DNA of 64,000 nt from positions 2,542,001 to 2,606,000 of the forward strand of contig CAVWXT010000005.1 of NCBI GenBank assembly GCA_963759115.1, written 5' to 3'. Below the pieces are notes generated by a model that was given only the letters and a program-made list of their open reading frames with translations, was not told where the DNA came from and searched no databases. A program made the position numbers and the translations under genes. Each line of letters begins with the position of its first letter. Position 1 is the stretch's first letter. The DNA comes from CAVWXT01 sp963759115 (GTDB lineage Bacteria > Planctomycetota > Planctomycetia > Pirellulales > Thermoguttaceae). Shown here piece after piece: positions 25,980 through 36,110 of this stretch.

Positions 25980-26015
25980 GGTATCGAGCAGAAATTCACC
26001 ATTCACTGGGATCAA
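25980..26015 (-). pseudogene. VapC (PIN-domain) toxin remnant, first codons only
   Basis: The codons after the overlapping antitoxin stop read VNGEFLLDTN, the normal beginning of a PIN-domain toxin including its first catalytic aspartate. The sequence then switches at once to unrelated TAFPPRG and the next gene. The remainder of the toxin is missing. Confidence 0.55.
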
Positions 26016-26226
26016 TCCGTTCGCAATCCTCCTCGATACCGCGGAGAAACTCGTCCGCTTCTGCAGGGGTCATTGTTCCGGCGAAGCGGAGCAACTCCCT
26101 GCCAGGCGTGCCGGGAAGCCTAGATTCTCTCAGTGCCCGAGCGAAATCGAGCACTCGTCGCTGCATCGCCGGCGAAAGACGATCTAACGCTTTCAACAAT
26201 TCTTCCTGAAGCGAACTTTCGAGCAT
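25996..26226 (-). CDS. orphan VapB-like antitoxin
   Basis: This is a 76-residue, mostly helical, acidic protein. The C-terminal pattern GRELLRFAGTMTPAEADEFLRGIEEDCERIDPSEW matches a common class of antitoxins that lie directly upstream of PIN toxins; the tail wraps the toxin active site. Its stop codon overlaps the start of a truncated PIN frame, as in an intact vapBC operon. With the toxin gone it may be an orphan antitoxin, perhaps protecting against related toxins elsewhere. Confidence 0.65.
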   Translation of the reverse strand: MLESSLQEELLKALDRLSPAMQRRVLDFARALRESRLPGTPGRELLRFAGTMTPAEADEFLRGIEEDCERIDPSEW

Positions 26227-26283
26227 GTTTGCCTCGCATCAAGAATCACTGCCCTGAACCAGCCCTGAAACCGTTCCTCCGGC

Positions 26284-26529
26284 TCACACCGCCACTTCTT
26301 CCATGCGCGAACAGAGCCGATCGGCTGGCGTTGCTTTGCGCACGGCATTGGCGGGCACGGACGACACGGCCAACGTATGACCGTCAGCCGAGAACAGTTC
26401 CAATTCATAACCGACAATCAATCCCTGAGCATCGCGATACTCTTCCACGACTGTGCCAACATCGCCCGCAAATAGGTTCTCTTCAGGGATTCGCTTGGTC
26501 AGAATAACCCGGTTGTATAACGCAATCAT
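26284..26529 (-). CDS. DUF4926 protein
   Basis: This is an 81-residue protein. The start is ATG 26527-26529, which overlaps the upstream stop codon (ATGA). The sequence YNRVILTKRIPEENLFAGDVGTVVEEY and LELFSADGHTLAVSSVPANAVR is typical of DUF4926, a small SH3-like barrel. It is translationally coupled to the DUF6883 gene. Such pairs often sit among toxin-antitoxin genes, so DUF4926 may be the immunity or antitoxin partner. That role is inference. Confidence 0.7.
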   Translation of the reverse strand: MIALYNRVILTKRIPEENLFAGDVGTVVEEYRDAQGLIVGYELELFSADGHTLAVSSVPANAVRKATPADRLCSRMEEVAV

Positions 26530-26864
26530 GTTTGTTTCTCCGGAATGAGCGTAATCAAACGCGGAACGCGCTCTCCGTGCCGAACAATCCATATCGAACG
26601 AACCATCACGCGGCCTGCTGGGCCTCTCAGCGGGCCGACGATTTCGTACTTCTCTCCGTATTCCGAAGGTTTGCCCCGCGTCGCGGCTAAGGAAAGGTGC
26701 TGCGTTCGTAAAGCCTCTTCAAGCTCCTCCGGCCGACCTGCTGAAAAGCCGGCGTGCGCCAACACGGCCGCTTTCGATCCGCCATCGGGATGATCGACAT
26801 TCAAAAGGTACTGAACGATCTTCTCGCGGGAGATTGTTGCATGCTCCGCGCCAGGAATACGCAT
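26526..26864 (-). CDS. DUF6883 protein
   Basis: This is a 112-residue protein. It has KIVQYLLNVDHPDGGSKAAVLAHAGF near residues 15-40 and ends RSIWIVRHGERVPRLITLIP, the pattern of DUF6883, a fold also found as the C-terminal toxin tip of secreted polymorphic toxins. It overlaps the DUF4926 gene by 4 bases. I infer a toxin-like and immunity-like pair, but no activity is shown by sequence alone. The cluster continues leftward with the orphan antitoxin. Confidence 0.7.
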   Translation of the reverse strand: MRIPGAEHATISREKIVQYLLNVDHPDGGSKAAVLAHAGFSAGRPEELEEALRTQHLSLAATRGKPSEYGEKYEIVGPLRGPAGRVMVRSIWIVRHGERVPRLITLIPEKQT

Positions 26865-26883
26865 GTCACCTACCTCGTTCCCC

Positions 26884-29800
26884 TCACCCCTTCTTCATGC
26901 AGCACTGCTTGAACTTCTTCCCGCTCCCGCAGGGGCAGGGATCGTTTCGCCCCACGCGCTGCTGGCGGTTGCGGATGGGCTGCGGCTTGTGGTCGGTTTC
27001 CGTACCTTCAATGGCCGCCTGTTGCTGCTGGGCGATCTCGCCGGCCGATTGGGCGTCCTGGTGAATGGCCTCCGACTCCTTCCAGGTCGAGCCCACAAAA
27101 CTCTCGTCGAGCTGCTCCATCTTGAAAATCAGGTCGGTGACCCGCTCGCCCACCGCGGTCCACATCTGCTCGAAGATCTTCATGCCCTCGCGTTTGTATT
27201 CCACCTTGGGATCGATCTGGGCGTAGCCGCGGAGCCCCACGCTGCTGCGGAGGTGGTCCATCGAGAGCAGATGGTCTTTCCAGGCCGTGTCGAGCAGTTG
27301 CAGCACCAGGGCCCGCTCCATCTTCCGCATTTCCGGGCGGTAGAGGTCCTCGACCGCGGCCGTGAGGTGGCGTTCGAGGCGCTCGGGCGTGCAGCGGAGC
27401 ATCTCCTCGGGCGACAGTTCGTACTTGTATCTTTCCGCCAACCAAGTGGATAGCTCCTGCAGCCGCCCGTTGTCGCGAGCCGTTCGGAGCGCCGCCTCGG
27501 CGGGGGCATCGGGCGTGAAGATGCGGCCGAGCCAGGCGTGGGCCTCGGTCATGGCCGACTGCTGGCCCTCGGCGAATCGCCGACTTTCCTCCACCAGGAA
27601 CGCGCGGATCTCGTCGCGCTGCTTGTTCTCGAGGTCCTCGATGCTCAACTCGACGTGGAACCGCTGGGCCGCCCAATGGGCCAGCTCGTCGCGCTCGTAG
27701 CGTTTGTGTCCGGTGGCGTCGCGGGTGGTGAAGTGGTACAGCCCGGCCATCACCGGGTAGCCAGTCTCTTTCTCCTCGTAGGTGGCCTGGGCTTTTCCCC
27801 GCACCAACTGCTTGAACGCCGGCACGTCCAGGGCGGCGACCTCGCCGGGCGCCAGTTCGATGCCGAACTTGTGCCGCACCCAGCGCACGCCGTCTGCACG
27901 CTGAACTCCGGTTGCAGGAAGCGTTGGCCCTCGCTGAGGTCGATCTTCTGCAGGGCCGCCCGGGCGCGCTCGATCAAGAAGTCGCCCACCTGGTCGCGGC
28001 CGAGCTGTTTCAGGTCGCGATCGCGGAGGCTGAGGTGCCAGCGGGTGTTGACCATCTTCGCCAACGCCTCCCAGTTCCACTCCGACGCCTCTTCCTCCGA
28101 GGGCAGGTTCTCTTCCAGGGCTTCCAACACCTGGCCTTCCGCCATCCGCTCGGCCTGATCGCGGGCAAAGACCTCGGCCGTCGCAAAGTCCATGCCGCGG
28201 AAGTCCTTCGCCTCGAACTCGACGGCCAACTGCTTGGCCGCCCACTGGGCAAACGTTTCCGTGCCGTAGTCCTTATCGAGAAACTGGTCGATGAAGTGGT
28301 CGATCTGCTGGTCGATCATATCCATGATCAACTGCTTGCAGTTGGCGCCGTTGAGAATGTTCTGGCGGTAGCCGTAGACGCGTTTCCGCTGTTCGTCCAT
28401 CACCTCGTCGTATTCGAGCAGGTTCTTGCGGACCTCGAAATTGCGTTCCTCGACCTTCTTCTGCGCGCCTCGATGCGCCGCGAAACCATGCGGCTTTCGA
28501 TGGCCTCGCCTTCCTTCATGCCCAGCCGGGTGAGGATGTTCTTGACCCACTCGCCGGCGAAGATCCGCATCAGGTCGTCTTCCAGCGAGAGGTAGAAACG
28601 GCTGCTGCCGGGGTCGCCCTGACGGCCGCAACGGCCGCGGAGCTGGAGGTCGATGCGGCGGGCCTCATGGCGTTCGGTGCCGAGGATGTGCAATCCGCCC
28701 ATGCCGGCCACGATCCGGCCTTCGGCCTTCATCTGCTCGCGTTGTTCGATTTCGCGGACCAGGGCGTCCCATTCCTCCTGGGGCACTTCCAGCCGCGTGG
28801 GGTATTTCTCTTGGAGCTTCGCCCAGGCCATGGCCTCGGGATTGCCGCCGAGGATGATGTCGGTGCCGCGGCCCGCCATGTTCGTGGCGATGGTGACGGC
28901 GCCCAACCGGCCGGCCTGGGCGACGATCTCGGCCTCGCGCTGATGATGCTTGGCATTCAAGACCTGGTGGGGAATCCCCCGCTTCTCCAGCAGGCCGGAG
29001 ATCAGTTCGCTCCGCTCGATCGACACCGTGCCCACCAGAACCGGCCGGCCGCGGTGTTCCATCTCCTTGATCTTGCTCTTGGCGATGGTCTCGCGGTCCT
29101 TGCTGCCGCGGGGTTGGAACTCGACCGTCTGGTCGGTCTCGTGGATGATCTTGCCCAGATACTCCTCGCCCTTGTCGTTCTCCAGCACGTCCCACTTGTT
29201 CATCCGCTCGATCTCTTCGGCAATGGCGCCGAACTTTTCGTGCTCGCTGCGGTAGATCACGTCGGGGGAATTTGTGCGCTTTAACGGCTTGTTGGTGGGC
29301 ACGGCGATCACGTCGAGCTTGTAGATCTTCCAGAACTCGCCGGCCTCGGTCATGGCCGTGCCGGTCATGCCGCAAATCTTGTCGTAGAGCTTGAAGAAGT
29401 TTTGCAGCGTGATGGTGGCCAGGGTCTGGTTCTCTTCCTTGATGCGGACGCCCTCCTTGGCCTCGACGGCCTGGTGCAGGCCGTCGCTCCAGTTGCGGCC
29501 CGGCATCAAGCGGCCCGTGAACTCGTCGACGATGACCACCTCCTCGCCATTGACCACGTAGTTCACGTCGCGCTTGTAGAGGTGGTGGGCCTTGAGGCTG
29601 TTGTCGATCAGGTGCGGCCACTCCATGTGGCCGGCCGTGTAAAAGCTCTCCACGCCGGCCAGTTGCTCGGCCGCACGCACGCCGTCGTCGGTCAGGTGGG
29701 CCGTGTGCTCCTTCTCGTTGACCTCGAAGTGTCCCCCCTTCTTCAACTGCCGGGCGATGCGGTCGGCCCTGGCATAGCGGGTCACGTCGTCGTGCGCCGG

Positions 29801-30569
29801 GCCGGAGATAATCAGCGGCGTCCGCGCCTCGTCGATCAAGATGTTGTCGACCTCGTCGATGATGGCGTAGTGCAGCGGACCCTGCGATTGCTGGTACCAC
29901 TTCGGATAGCGGTTGTCGCCCTTGGCCGCCGGCCGCATGTTGTCGCGGAGATAGTCGAAGCCGAACTCGTTGTTCGTGCCGTAGGTGATGTCGCAGTCGT
30001 AGGCCTTCTGTCGGTCGGCCGTCTCCATGTTGCTCTGGATCGTGCCGACGGTGAGCCCGAGCGACATGTAGAGCGGCCCCATCCATTCCATGTCGCGGCG
30101 GGCCAGGTAGTCGTTGACGGTGACCACGTGGACGCCCCTGCCCTCCAAGGCGTTGAGATAGGCCGGCAGCGTGGCCACCAGGGTCTTTCCTTCGCCGGTG
30201 ACCATTTCGGCGATGTTGCCGCGGTGGAGCACCATGCCGCCCATCAACTGGACGTCGTAATGGCGCATGGCCAACACGCGGCGGCCGGCCTCGCGGCAGA
30301 CCGCAAACGCTTCGACCAGCAGGTCCTCGAGCGTTTCGCCGGCCGCCAACCGTTTACGGAACTTGACCGTTTGCTCCCGCAACTCGGCATCGGTCATCGC
30401 CTGGTACGTCGGCTCCAGGGCGTTGATGGCGTCCACGGTGGGTTGGAGCTTTTTCAGGTATCGGGCGTTGGAAGAACCGAACAGGCTAGTAATGCCCCGT
30501 TCGATCCCCCGCGATCCCACTAAAGAAGTAGCTGAGAACGTCCCAAATCTGCGATAAGAATTCTTCCAT
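26884..30569 (-). CDS. secA: preprotein translocase ATPase SecA (three frameshifts)
   Basis: Joining the frames gives about 1225 residues, a long SecA as expected for planctomycetes. Walker A is in MVTGEGKTLVATLPAYLN, the DEAD-type box is DEVDNILIDEARTPLI, and the C-terminal zinc motif is RNDPCPCGSGKKFKQCC. SecA drives export of unfolded proteins through SecYEG. I place the start at ATG 30567-30569 (MEEFLSQIWDVLSYFF), which joins the SecA frame after one extra G in a G run near 30507; the GTG at 30518-30520 lies in frame just upstream of the known domain. Other breaks are near 28470 (one lost G before AQKKVEERNFE) and near 27910. As secA is essential, these are almost certainly sequence errors. 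Confidence 0.92.
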
Positions 30570-30899
30570 GGTCACCCGAACTCAAAAGGCCGCGACCGTT
30601 GATCGCGTGCTCAAGAAACCGCGACCGGCGGCCGCAAAACGGGGCGCGACCACCGGTCGCGGCTTGATAGAACTGCACTCGTGGCCGCCCACCACCCCAC
30701 TATGGCAATCTATCCGCATTGCCCGGTCGGGTCAAGAACGATTCATCCCCCGACTGAGCGGTGTCCGGCATGCGAATTCCCTCGATTCCGGCCCATTTGT
30801 AGTTCGCCCGCCGCTCTGCTACGATGCGAGGCGGCGCCGTGCCGCGGACACACCCCCACCTCGCTATTCGCCCCTTGGACAACCTTCTTGGGAGCCACC
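30570..30899. other. 330-base gap with GCGACC palindromes
   Basis: There is no gene. Between about 30585 and 30665, GACCG/CGGTC-rich complementary segments (GCGACCGGCGGCCGC, ACCACCGGTCGCGGC) can fold together. A relative lies at 39236-39290 upstream of the Hsp70 gene (GCGACCGGCGGTCG, GCGACCACCGGCCGCGGC). Divergent promoters for secA and the next gene should be here, but I see no clear boxes. Confidence 0.5.
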
Positions 30900-31835
30900 A
30901 TGTCGAAACGAATCATCCCGCATCCCCATTCCCGAAAGTGCCTTGCCACGCCCATCACGGTTCTTGGGCTTGCCGTGGGCGCTGCGCTGTGCTTTGCGAC
31001 GGTGGTTTGGGCCGCCGATCACGCCGCCGTCAAGCCGGGCGTGACCAACCCCTTCTTCGCCTTCAACAACGGCACGGGCCGCGGCCGCATCCCGTTGGAA
31101 GATCAGGCCCAGATGCTCAAGGACATCGGCTATGCCGGAATCGGCTACACCGGCACCCAGCAGATCCCCGAGATGCTCAAGTTGCTCAACGCGCGGGGAC
31201 TGAAGATGTTCAGCAACTTTGTCGGCGCGTGCGTCGATCCCGATAAGCCGCCCTACGACCCCGAGCTGAAAACGGCCATCGAGCAACTCAAGGGCCGCGA
31301 CACGCTGATCTGGCTCACCGTCACGGGCGGAACGCCGTCGTCCGATGCCCTGGACGATCGGGCCGTGGCCATCGTCCGCGAGATTGCCGGCATGGCGGCG
31401 AAATCCGGCCTGCGCGTCGTGTTCTATCCGCACCGGGGGATGTACGTCGCCCGCGTCGAGGACGCCCTGCGGCTGATCGAGAAGATCGACCGCCCGAACG
31501 TGGGCACGAGTTTCACGCTCTGCCACTTCTTGAAGCTCGACAACGAAAAGAACCTGGAGCAGTGCCTGAAGGCGGCCATGCCGCATCTTTGGCTGGTGAG
31601 CATCAACGGGACTGACGGCGGCGACACGAACAACATGGAATGGGACCGCCTGATCCAGACCCTCGACCGCGGCAATTTCGACGTCGGCCGCGTGATGCGG
31701 GCGCTCAAGCACTTGGGCTATACGGGCCCGGTCTGCCTCCAGGGCTACGCCATCCCCGGCGACGTCCGCGACAATCTCGCCCGCTCGATGGCCGCGTGGC
31801 GCAAGCTCACCGCCCGAATGGCGGCGGAGCCGTGA
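30900..31835 (+). CDS. secreted sugar phosphate isomerase/epimerase-like protein
   Basis: This is a 311-residue protein from ATG 30900-30902. I choose this start because a signal peptide follows (ITVLGLAVGAALCFATVVWAADH). The mature part is a xylose-isomerase-like TIM barrel: MLKDIGYAGIGYTG, GLRVVFYPHRGMYVARVEDALRLI, VGTSFTLCHFLK, LVSINGTD, GPVCLQGYAIPGDV. Metal-binding histidine and glutamate positions are partly recognisable. Secreted members of this family are common in planctomycetes and their substrates are unknown. It is followed by a secretin-like gene on the same strand after about 157 bases. Confidence 0.8.
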   Translation: MSKRIIPHPHSRKCLATPITVLGLAVGAALCFATVVWAADHAAVKPGVTNPFFAFNNGTGRGRIPLEDQAQMLKDIGYAGIGYTGTQQIPEMLKLLNARGLKMFSNFVGACVDPDKPPYDPELKTAIEQLKGRDTLIWLTVTGGTPSSDALDDRAVAIVREIAGMAAKSGLRVVFYPHRGMYVARVEDALRLIEKIDRPNVGTSFTLCHFLKLDNEKNLEQCLKAAMPHLWLVSINGTDGGDTNNMEWDRLIQTLDRGNFDVGRVMRALKHLGYTGPVCLQGYAIPGDVRDNLARSMAAWRKLTARMAAEP

Positions 31836-31992
31836 AAAAGCGGTCTTGACACCGATACGAACGCAGGCGACACTCCTGCCCGAGTGGGCCATCGGGCCAG
31901 CCCTGTTTGGACCGGGAAATCAGCATTCGCCCGTTTCGGCGTTTCCCGGCGTTCGTGCGATCGAGGTCACTCAAGGAAGATTGGAGCGGATC

Positions 31993-33342
31993 ATGAAGAT
32001 CGGACAAGGAGGTTACCGGCGGACTCCGTGGTGGTGTTGGGCCGTGGCACTCGTGGCGGCGGTTGCCGTGTTGCCCGGCGCGGCGCTGGTCATCTCGGCC
32101 GGCGAACCCAAGGATTCCCAGCCCGCCCCGCTTCGGCCCGATGCTTATGCCGTGCCCGCCAATTCGGCACCGGTCAGCTCTGCCCCCGGCGGCAGCATCG
32201 TGGCTGGCGGCGACAAGACGCCATCGGACACGATCTATCAGACCTATTCCGTGGAAAACGTGCTTTCCAAAATCCGCGAGGAACGCGGTCTGAGCGAGCC
32301 AGCAGCCAAGAATTTCCTGAAAGAACAGGCGGAAAACCCCTGGGTCCCGCCGGTGCCGGGACGTAACCAACGCCGCGATCCGAGCAATGTGGATTGGTAC
32401 GGAGACCAATTGGTGGTCGGAGCTACGGCCGAGGGACACAAGCGGCTTGCGAAGACGCTCGATGCCTTCCGCAAATTCGGCATTACGGAGATTGTCGTTG
32501 ATGTGCGGTTTCTGACGATTGGCGACAAGGTGTTCCAAGAGGTGTTGCCGGAATCGACGATTTCGTCTCTGAATGTAGGTGAAGCCGGCCTGGCCAACTC
32601 CGACGCCGTTGAGCCGGCCTCGTTCGATCGCCCTTTGGGTAGCCACGAAGGCGCGCATGTGGCTCGGGCGCAATTGTTGATAGAGAAAGACTCACCCATG
32701 CGCTTTCGAGTCGTGGACAAGGAACAGGGCGAGAAATTGATCGATCGCTGTCAGGCGGACAAACGGTCGAACATGATTCAGGCCCCCAAGGTCACCCTCT
32801 TCAATGGGCAAACGGCCTTCGTATACGATACTTCCCAGAGTCCGTTCGTCGTCGGTTTGACAACGCCCGTTGAGCCAAATGTACAACAGCCGCAAATCCG
32901 CGTCGTGACCGAGGGAACGAGGTTGCAATTGCGGGCGATCGCGGATCAATCGGGTGCAGTCCACTTGGATTTCGCGGCCACGTTCTCGGTGATCCAAAAA
33001 GTGGAAACCATGAGCGTCCCACGTAATGCCGGCGGCATGGAAACCGCGAGCTTCGCCCGCAATGCCGGCGGCAAGGCCGACACGACCATCCAGATTCCTA
33101 AGGTGGCAACTATCCGCCTGGAAGGCGGCGCCGCGCTGAAGCCCGGGCAATGGCTGTTGCTGAGTGGATCGGACATCACGGATCAGATGACAGCGACCAG
33201 TGTTGAGGCAGATTGGCCCATCTCGTGGATATATGGGCTCGTGGATGGATGGAAGCATCCGAAGCCGCACGAGACGTATTCGCTGGTCATGATGTTGCAG
33301 GCCGAGAAGATTGACACGCCGAATCCCAAACGAATAGAATAG
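31993..33342 (+). CDS. secretin-like exported protein
   Basis: This is a 449-residue protein from ATG 31993-31995, with GGAG 8 bases upstream and a signal peptide (AVALVAAVAVLPGAALVISAG). After a low-complexity linker, a domain with DVRFLTIGDKVFQEV precedes NMIQAPKVTLFNGQTAFVYDTSQSPFVVGL, a pattern of the GspD/PilQ secretin core. RVVTEGTRLQLRAI and later IRLEGGAALKPGQWLLLSG fit the beta-rich remainder. It lacks several N domains and no other secretion genes lie nearby. So it is either a diverged stand-alone secretin relative or an envelope protein reusing this fold. Confidence 0.6.
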   Translation: MKIGQGGYRRTPWWCWAVALVAAVAVLPGAALVISAGEPKDSQPAPLRPDAYAVPANSAPVSSAPGGSIVAGGDKTPSDTIYQTYSVENVLSKIREERGLSEPAAKNFLKEQAENPWVPPVPGRNQRRDPSNVDWYGDQLVVGATAEGHKRLAKTLDAFRKFGITEIVVDVRFLTIGDKVFQEVLPESTISSLNVGEAGLANSDAVEPASFDRPLGSHEGAHVARAQLLIEKDSPMRFRVVDKEQGEKLIDRCQADKRSNMIQAPKVTLFNGQTAFVYDTSQSPFVVGLTTPVEPNVQQPQIRVVTEGTRLQLRAIADQSGAVHLDFAATFSVIQKVETMSVPRNAGGMETASFARNAGGKADTTIQIPKVATIRLEGGAALKPGQWLLLSGSDITDQMTATSVEADWPISWIYGLVDGWKHPKPHETYSLVMMLQAEKIDTPNPKRIE

Positions 33343-33412
33343 TTGAGAGTTGGGGCCGCTTGGGCTGCTGTCACTTCTTGCCCGTTCCAAGTGGCGGAAG
33401 GGAACTGCTGCT

Positions 33413-33694
33413 ATGGATGAACAAACTACACGGCTTATTGGACAAGCTGCCGCTGTGCTCAAGGATGCCGGCGCGCACGAAGTGCATCTCTTCGGGTCCG
33501 CGGCACACGGGGCGGTTCAAGCGGATTCCGACATCGACTTGGCAGTAAGTGGGCTTCCGCCCCAATGTTTTTTTTCGGCGATGGCTCGCGCCGCGGCGAT
33601 TCTCCAACGTCCGCTGGATCTCGTCGATCTCGACCAGCCCACGCCGTTCACGCGGTATCTCCAAGAAGAAGGAGAATTGTGCCGTGTTGTCTAG
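33413..33694 (+). CDS. MNT-type nucleotidyltransferase domain protein
   Basis: This is a 93-residue protein from ATG 33413-33415. The minimal nucleotidyltransferase core is clear: HLFGSAAHGAVQADSDIDLAVSG contains the GS and the DxD metal ligands, and RPLDLVDLDQ supplies the third acid. Proteins of this kind act as MntA-type antitoxins that add AMP to a HEPN ribonuclease (HepT). The next frame overlaps its end by 11 bases, as in such pairs, but that frame is only 27 codons long. A repair or tRNA-modifying role is less likely given the layout. Confidence 0.75.
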   Translation: MDEQTTRLIGQAAAVLKDAGAHEVHLFGSAAHGAVQADSDIDLAVSGLPPQCFFSAMARAAAILQRPLDLVDLDQPTPFTRYLQEEGELCRVV

Positions 33695-33767
33695 GCTGCG
33701 GAAGCAGATCGAAGTGGAGCGAGAGCAGTTGCGGCGGTTGTTCGACGGCATCTCCCATTCCGAATAG
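33684..33767 (+). pseudogene. likely truncated HEPN partner of the MNT gene
   Basis: A GTG at 33684, with AAGGAG 8 bases upstream, opens a frame overlapping the MNT gene. It reads LSRLRKQIEVEREQLRRLF and ends after 27 codons. The amphipathic start resembles the first helix of small HEPN toxins, and no continuation is visible in any frame. The identification is tentative. Confidence 0.35.
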
Positions 33768-33812
33768 CCGATTCGCCACGATGCCGTACGTGGCACTATG
33801 GCGTGCGGGCTT

Positions 33813-36044
33813 TCAACGGCTTTTCAGCAGCCATCCCTTCCCGACCAGCACCAGAAAGAGCGCTAGTAGCAGGAAGGTCACCAGCGCCGTGGCCGTTTGA
33901 TAGGGCGCATTTTGGCCGACGGCGGCCAGTAGTTTGGGGAGCGTATCGCTGAAGTTACTAAACCCGATAAGGACGCCGGCGATCGTGGCGCCTGCGATGT
34001 AGCCGGTCGAGAGGAGTACGCCGGGACTCATCTCCGATTCCAATTCGGAGGCCGGCTGGTCGGATTGCCGGCGACCAAACCGCTCGACAATGTAGCGGAC
34101 CATGCCTCCAACGAAGATGGGTGACAACGACAACAGCGGCAGATACATACCCACCGCAAACGGTAACGCAGACACGCCGCTCAGTTCCATGACTATCGCG
34201 ATGAGCACTCCCAGCATCACCAGTGTCCAGGGCAGCTTTTGGTTGAGAATGCCGTGCGTGATCAGGGCGAACAACCGGGCCTGGGGCTGGGGATACTTTT
34301 CCACCTCGGTGCCGTCATCGCGGTGCTTGAGTCTGCCATTGATGCCCGGATCGACCAGCCAGCAAATCTGCCCTTGGTCATTGACGAGGTACTTTCCCGG
34401 CCGCACTCCCTCGACGTTTCCCTCGGTGGCGTGCCACACGTAATACGTGTTCGGATCCTCGGGTGCAGTTTCTTGTCGCGCGGTCGCTCGCAGCGCGACC
34501 ATATCAAACGGTTGCTTCGGCTGCGGAAGGTCCTTCTTCGAGTAGACGGTTCCTTCGGCGTTCATGGCCAGGAGAATCACGCCGATCACCAGAGCCGAGG
34601 AGACCGTGCCGACGAGGATGCTTAACTGTTGCCACTTGGGCGTGGCGCCGACGAGGAAGCCGGTTTTGAGGTCCTGCGAGGTAGTGCCGCCGTTGGAGGA
34701 GGCGATGCACACCACCGCCGCTATGGAAAGGGCGACCAGCCGGTATTGCGGCGCGGTCCAGCCCAGGATCAGGAAAATCAAGCAAGTCAACAGCAACGTT
34801 GCTATCGTCATGCCCGAGATTGGATTGGACGAAGAACCGATTTCTCCGGTCAATCGCGAGGAAACCGTGACGAACAAGAAACCGAAGAGGACGATCAACA
34901 CGGCAGCCAGCAGGTTCACCCAATTGAACACGGCGGCCAACGATAGGCTACCGTCGATTTGGGGATCGAGCCCGAGAAAAACCCAAATCGCGACCACCAA
35001 CGCCAACGATCCGAACAGTACGATGCGCATCGATAGGTCGCGGTCGGTGCGATGGGTCTGCTCGTCGGCAGTGTGAACTGAAGATCGCATGTCGCGTAAG
35101 CCGGCGCCAATCGACGCCAAGATCAGCGGTAGGGTACGGCACATGCTGATGATCCCGCCCGCTGCTACGGCCCCAGCCCCGATGTAGACGACGTACGCAT
35201 CGCGGATGTCCTCGGCGGTCATGTCGCGGATCAAGATCGTGGCTTGGCCCAGAGGCTCGTGGAGCGCCGCCCCAAAGTACATGATGGCCGGGCAGAACAC
35301 CAGCCAAGCGAGCACTCCGCCCGCAACCATGATGCAAGAGATGCGCGTGCCGATGATGTAGCCAACGCCCAGTAAGGCGGGATTCGTTTCCAGAGCGGGC
35401 GTGGCGCCTTTGAACCACTCCAAGGGTCGGCTGATCGTTTCGCTCCAGAGCTTGAGGCCCTGCATGAGGAATTGGTAAGTAAAGGCGATGCCGAAGCCGG
35501 TGAAGACGGTCTTGGCGGTCGCGCCGCCCGTTTCCCCGATGATCAGCACGTCGGCACAGGCGGTGCCTTCGGGATAGACCAAGGTTCCATGCTGTTTCAC
35601 AATGAACGCCCGGCGCAGCGGAATCATCATCAGGATGCCTAACAATCCGCCCAGGACGGAAACTACCATGATGCGGGTGATTTCCATCTCGAATCCCAGG
35701 AGCATTACAGCCGGCATACTGACGCCCACGCCGAAGGCGATCGACTCGCCCGCCGAGCCGGTCGTCTGGACGATGTTGTTCTCCAGGATCGTCGCCCGGC
35801 GAACGCCAAAGACGCGGGAGAACACGCGGAACAGCGTGATCGAGAGCACGGCCACGGGGATCGAGGCCGACACGGTCATGCCCACCTTCAACACGAGGTA
35901 GAGCGAGGAAGCCCCGAAGACGATTCCCAGCACGGCGCCCACCAACACTGCCGGCCAGGTGAACTCGGGAATGATGACGTCGTCGGGAACGTACGGTTGA
36001 TGCGCCGTCGGCGAAGTGGCTGCTTCACGGGATGGTTCTGACAT
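33813..36044 (-). CDS. OPT-family oligopeptide/metal-chelate transporter
   Basis: This is an intact 743-residue protein with about 15 hydrophobic segments. OPT hallmarks include the early SLYLVLKVGMTVSASIPVAVLS, ENNIVQTTGSAGESIAFGVG, YPEGTACADVLI and SNGGTTSQDLKTGFLVGATP. The family imports oligopeptides or metal-siderophore complexes across the inner membrane using proton flow. A soluble loop of about 90 residues (about 490-580; TYYVWHATEGNVEGVRPGKY) interrupts the membrane segments. It is a single gene, read leftward. The upstream spacer holds a palindromic repeat. Confidence 0.92.
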   Translation of the reverse strand: MSEPSREAATSPTAHQPYVPDDVIIPEFTWPAVLVGAVLGIVFGASSLYLVLKVGMTVSASIPVAVLSITLFRVFSRVFGVRRATILENNIVQTTGSAGESIAFGVGVSMPAVMLLGFEMEITRIMVVSVLGGLLGILMMIPLRRAFIVKQHGTLVYPEGTACADVLIIGETGGATAKTVFTGFGIAFTYQFLMQGLKLWSETISRPLEWFKGATPALETNPALLGVGYIIGTRISCIMVAGGVLAWLVFCPAIMYFGAALHEPLGQATILIRDMTAEDIRDAYVVYIGAGAVAAGGIISMCRTLPLILASIGAGLRDMRSSVHTADEQTHRTDRDLSMRIVLFGSLALVVAIWVFLGLDPQIDGSLSLAAVFNWVNLLAAVLIVLFGFLFVTVSSRLTGEIGSSSNPISGMTIATLLLTCLIFLILGWTAPQYRLVALSIAAVVCIASSNGGTTSQDLKTGFLVGATPKWQQLSILVGTVSSALVIGVILLAMNAEGTVYSKKDLPQPKQPFDMVALRATARQETAPEDPNTYYVWHATEGNVEGVRPGKYLVNDQGQICWLVDPGINGRLKHRDDGTEVEKYPQPQARLFALITHGILNQKLPWTLVMLGVLIAIVMELSGVSALPFAVGMYLPLLSLSPIFVGGMVRYIVERFGRRQSDQPASELESEMSPGVLLSTGYIAGATIAGVLIGFSNFSDTLPKLLAAVGQNAPYQTATALVTFLLLALFLVLVGKGWLLKSR

Positions 36045-36110
36045 GACAGTCCTTCCTCAGAATGGCTGTGTCGTTTGCGTTTCACTTACACAAAGGTCGT
36101 TGGGCAAAAA

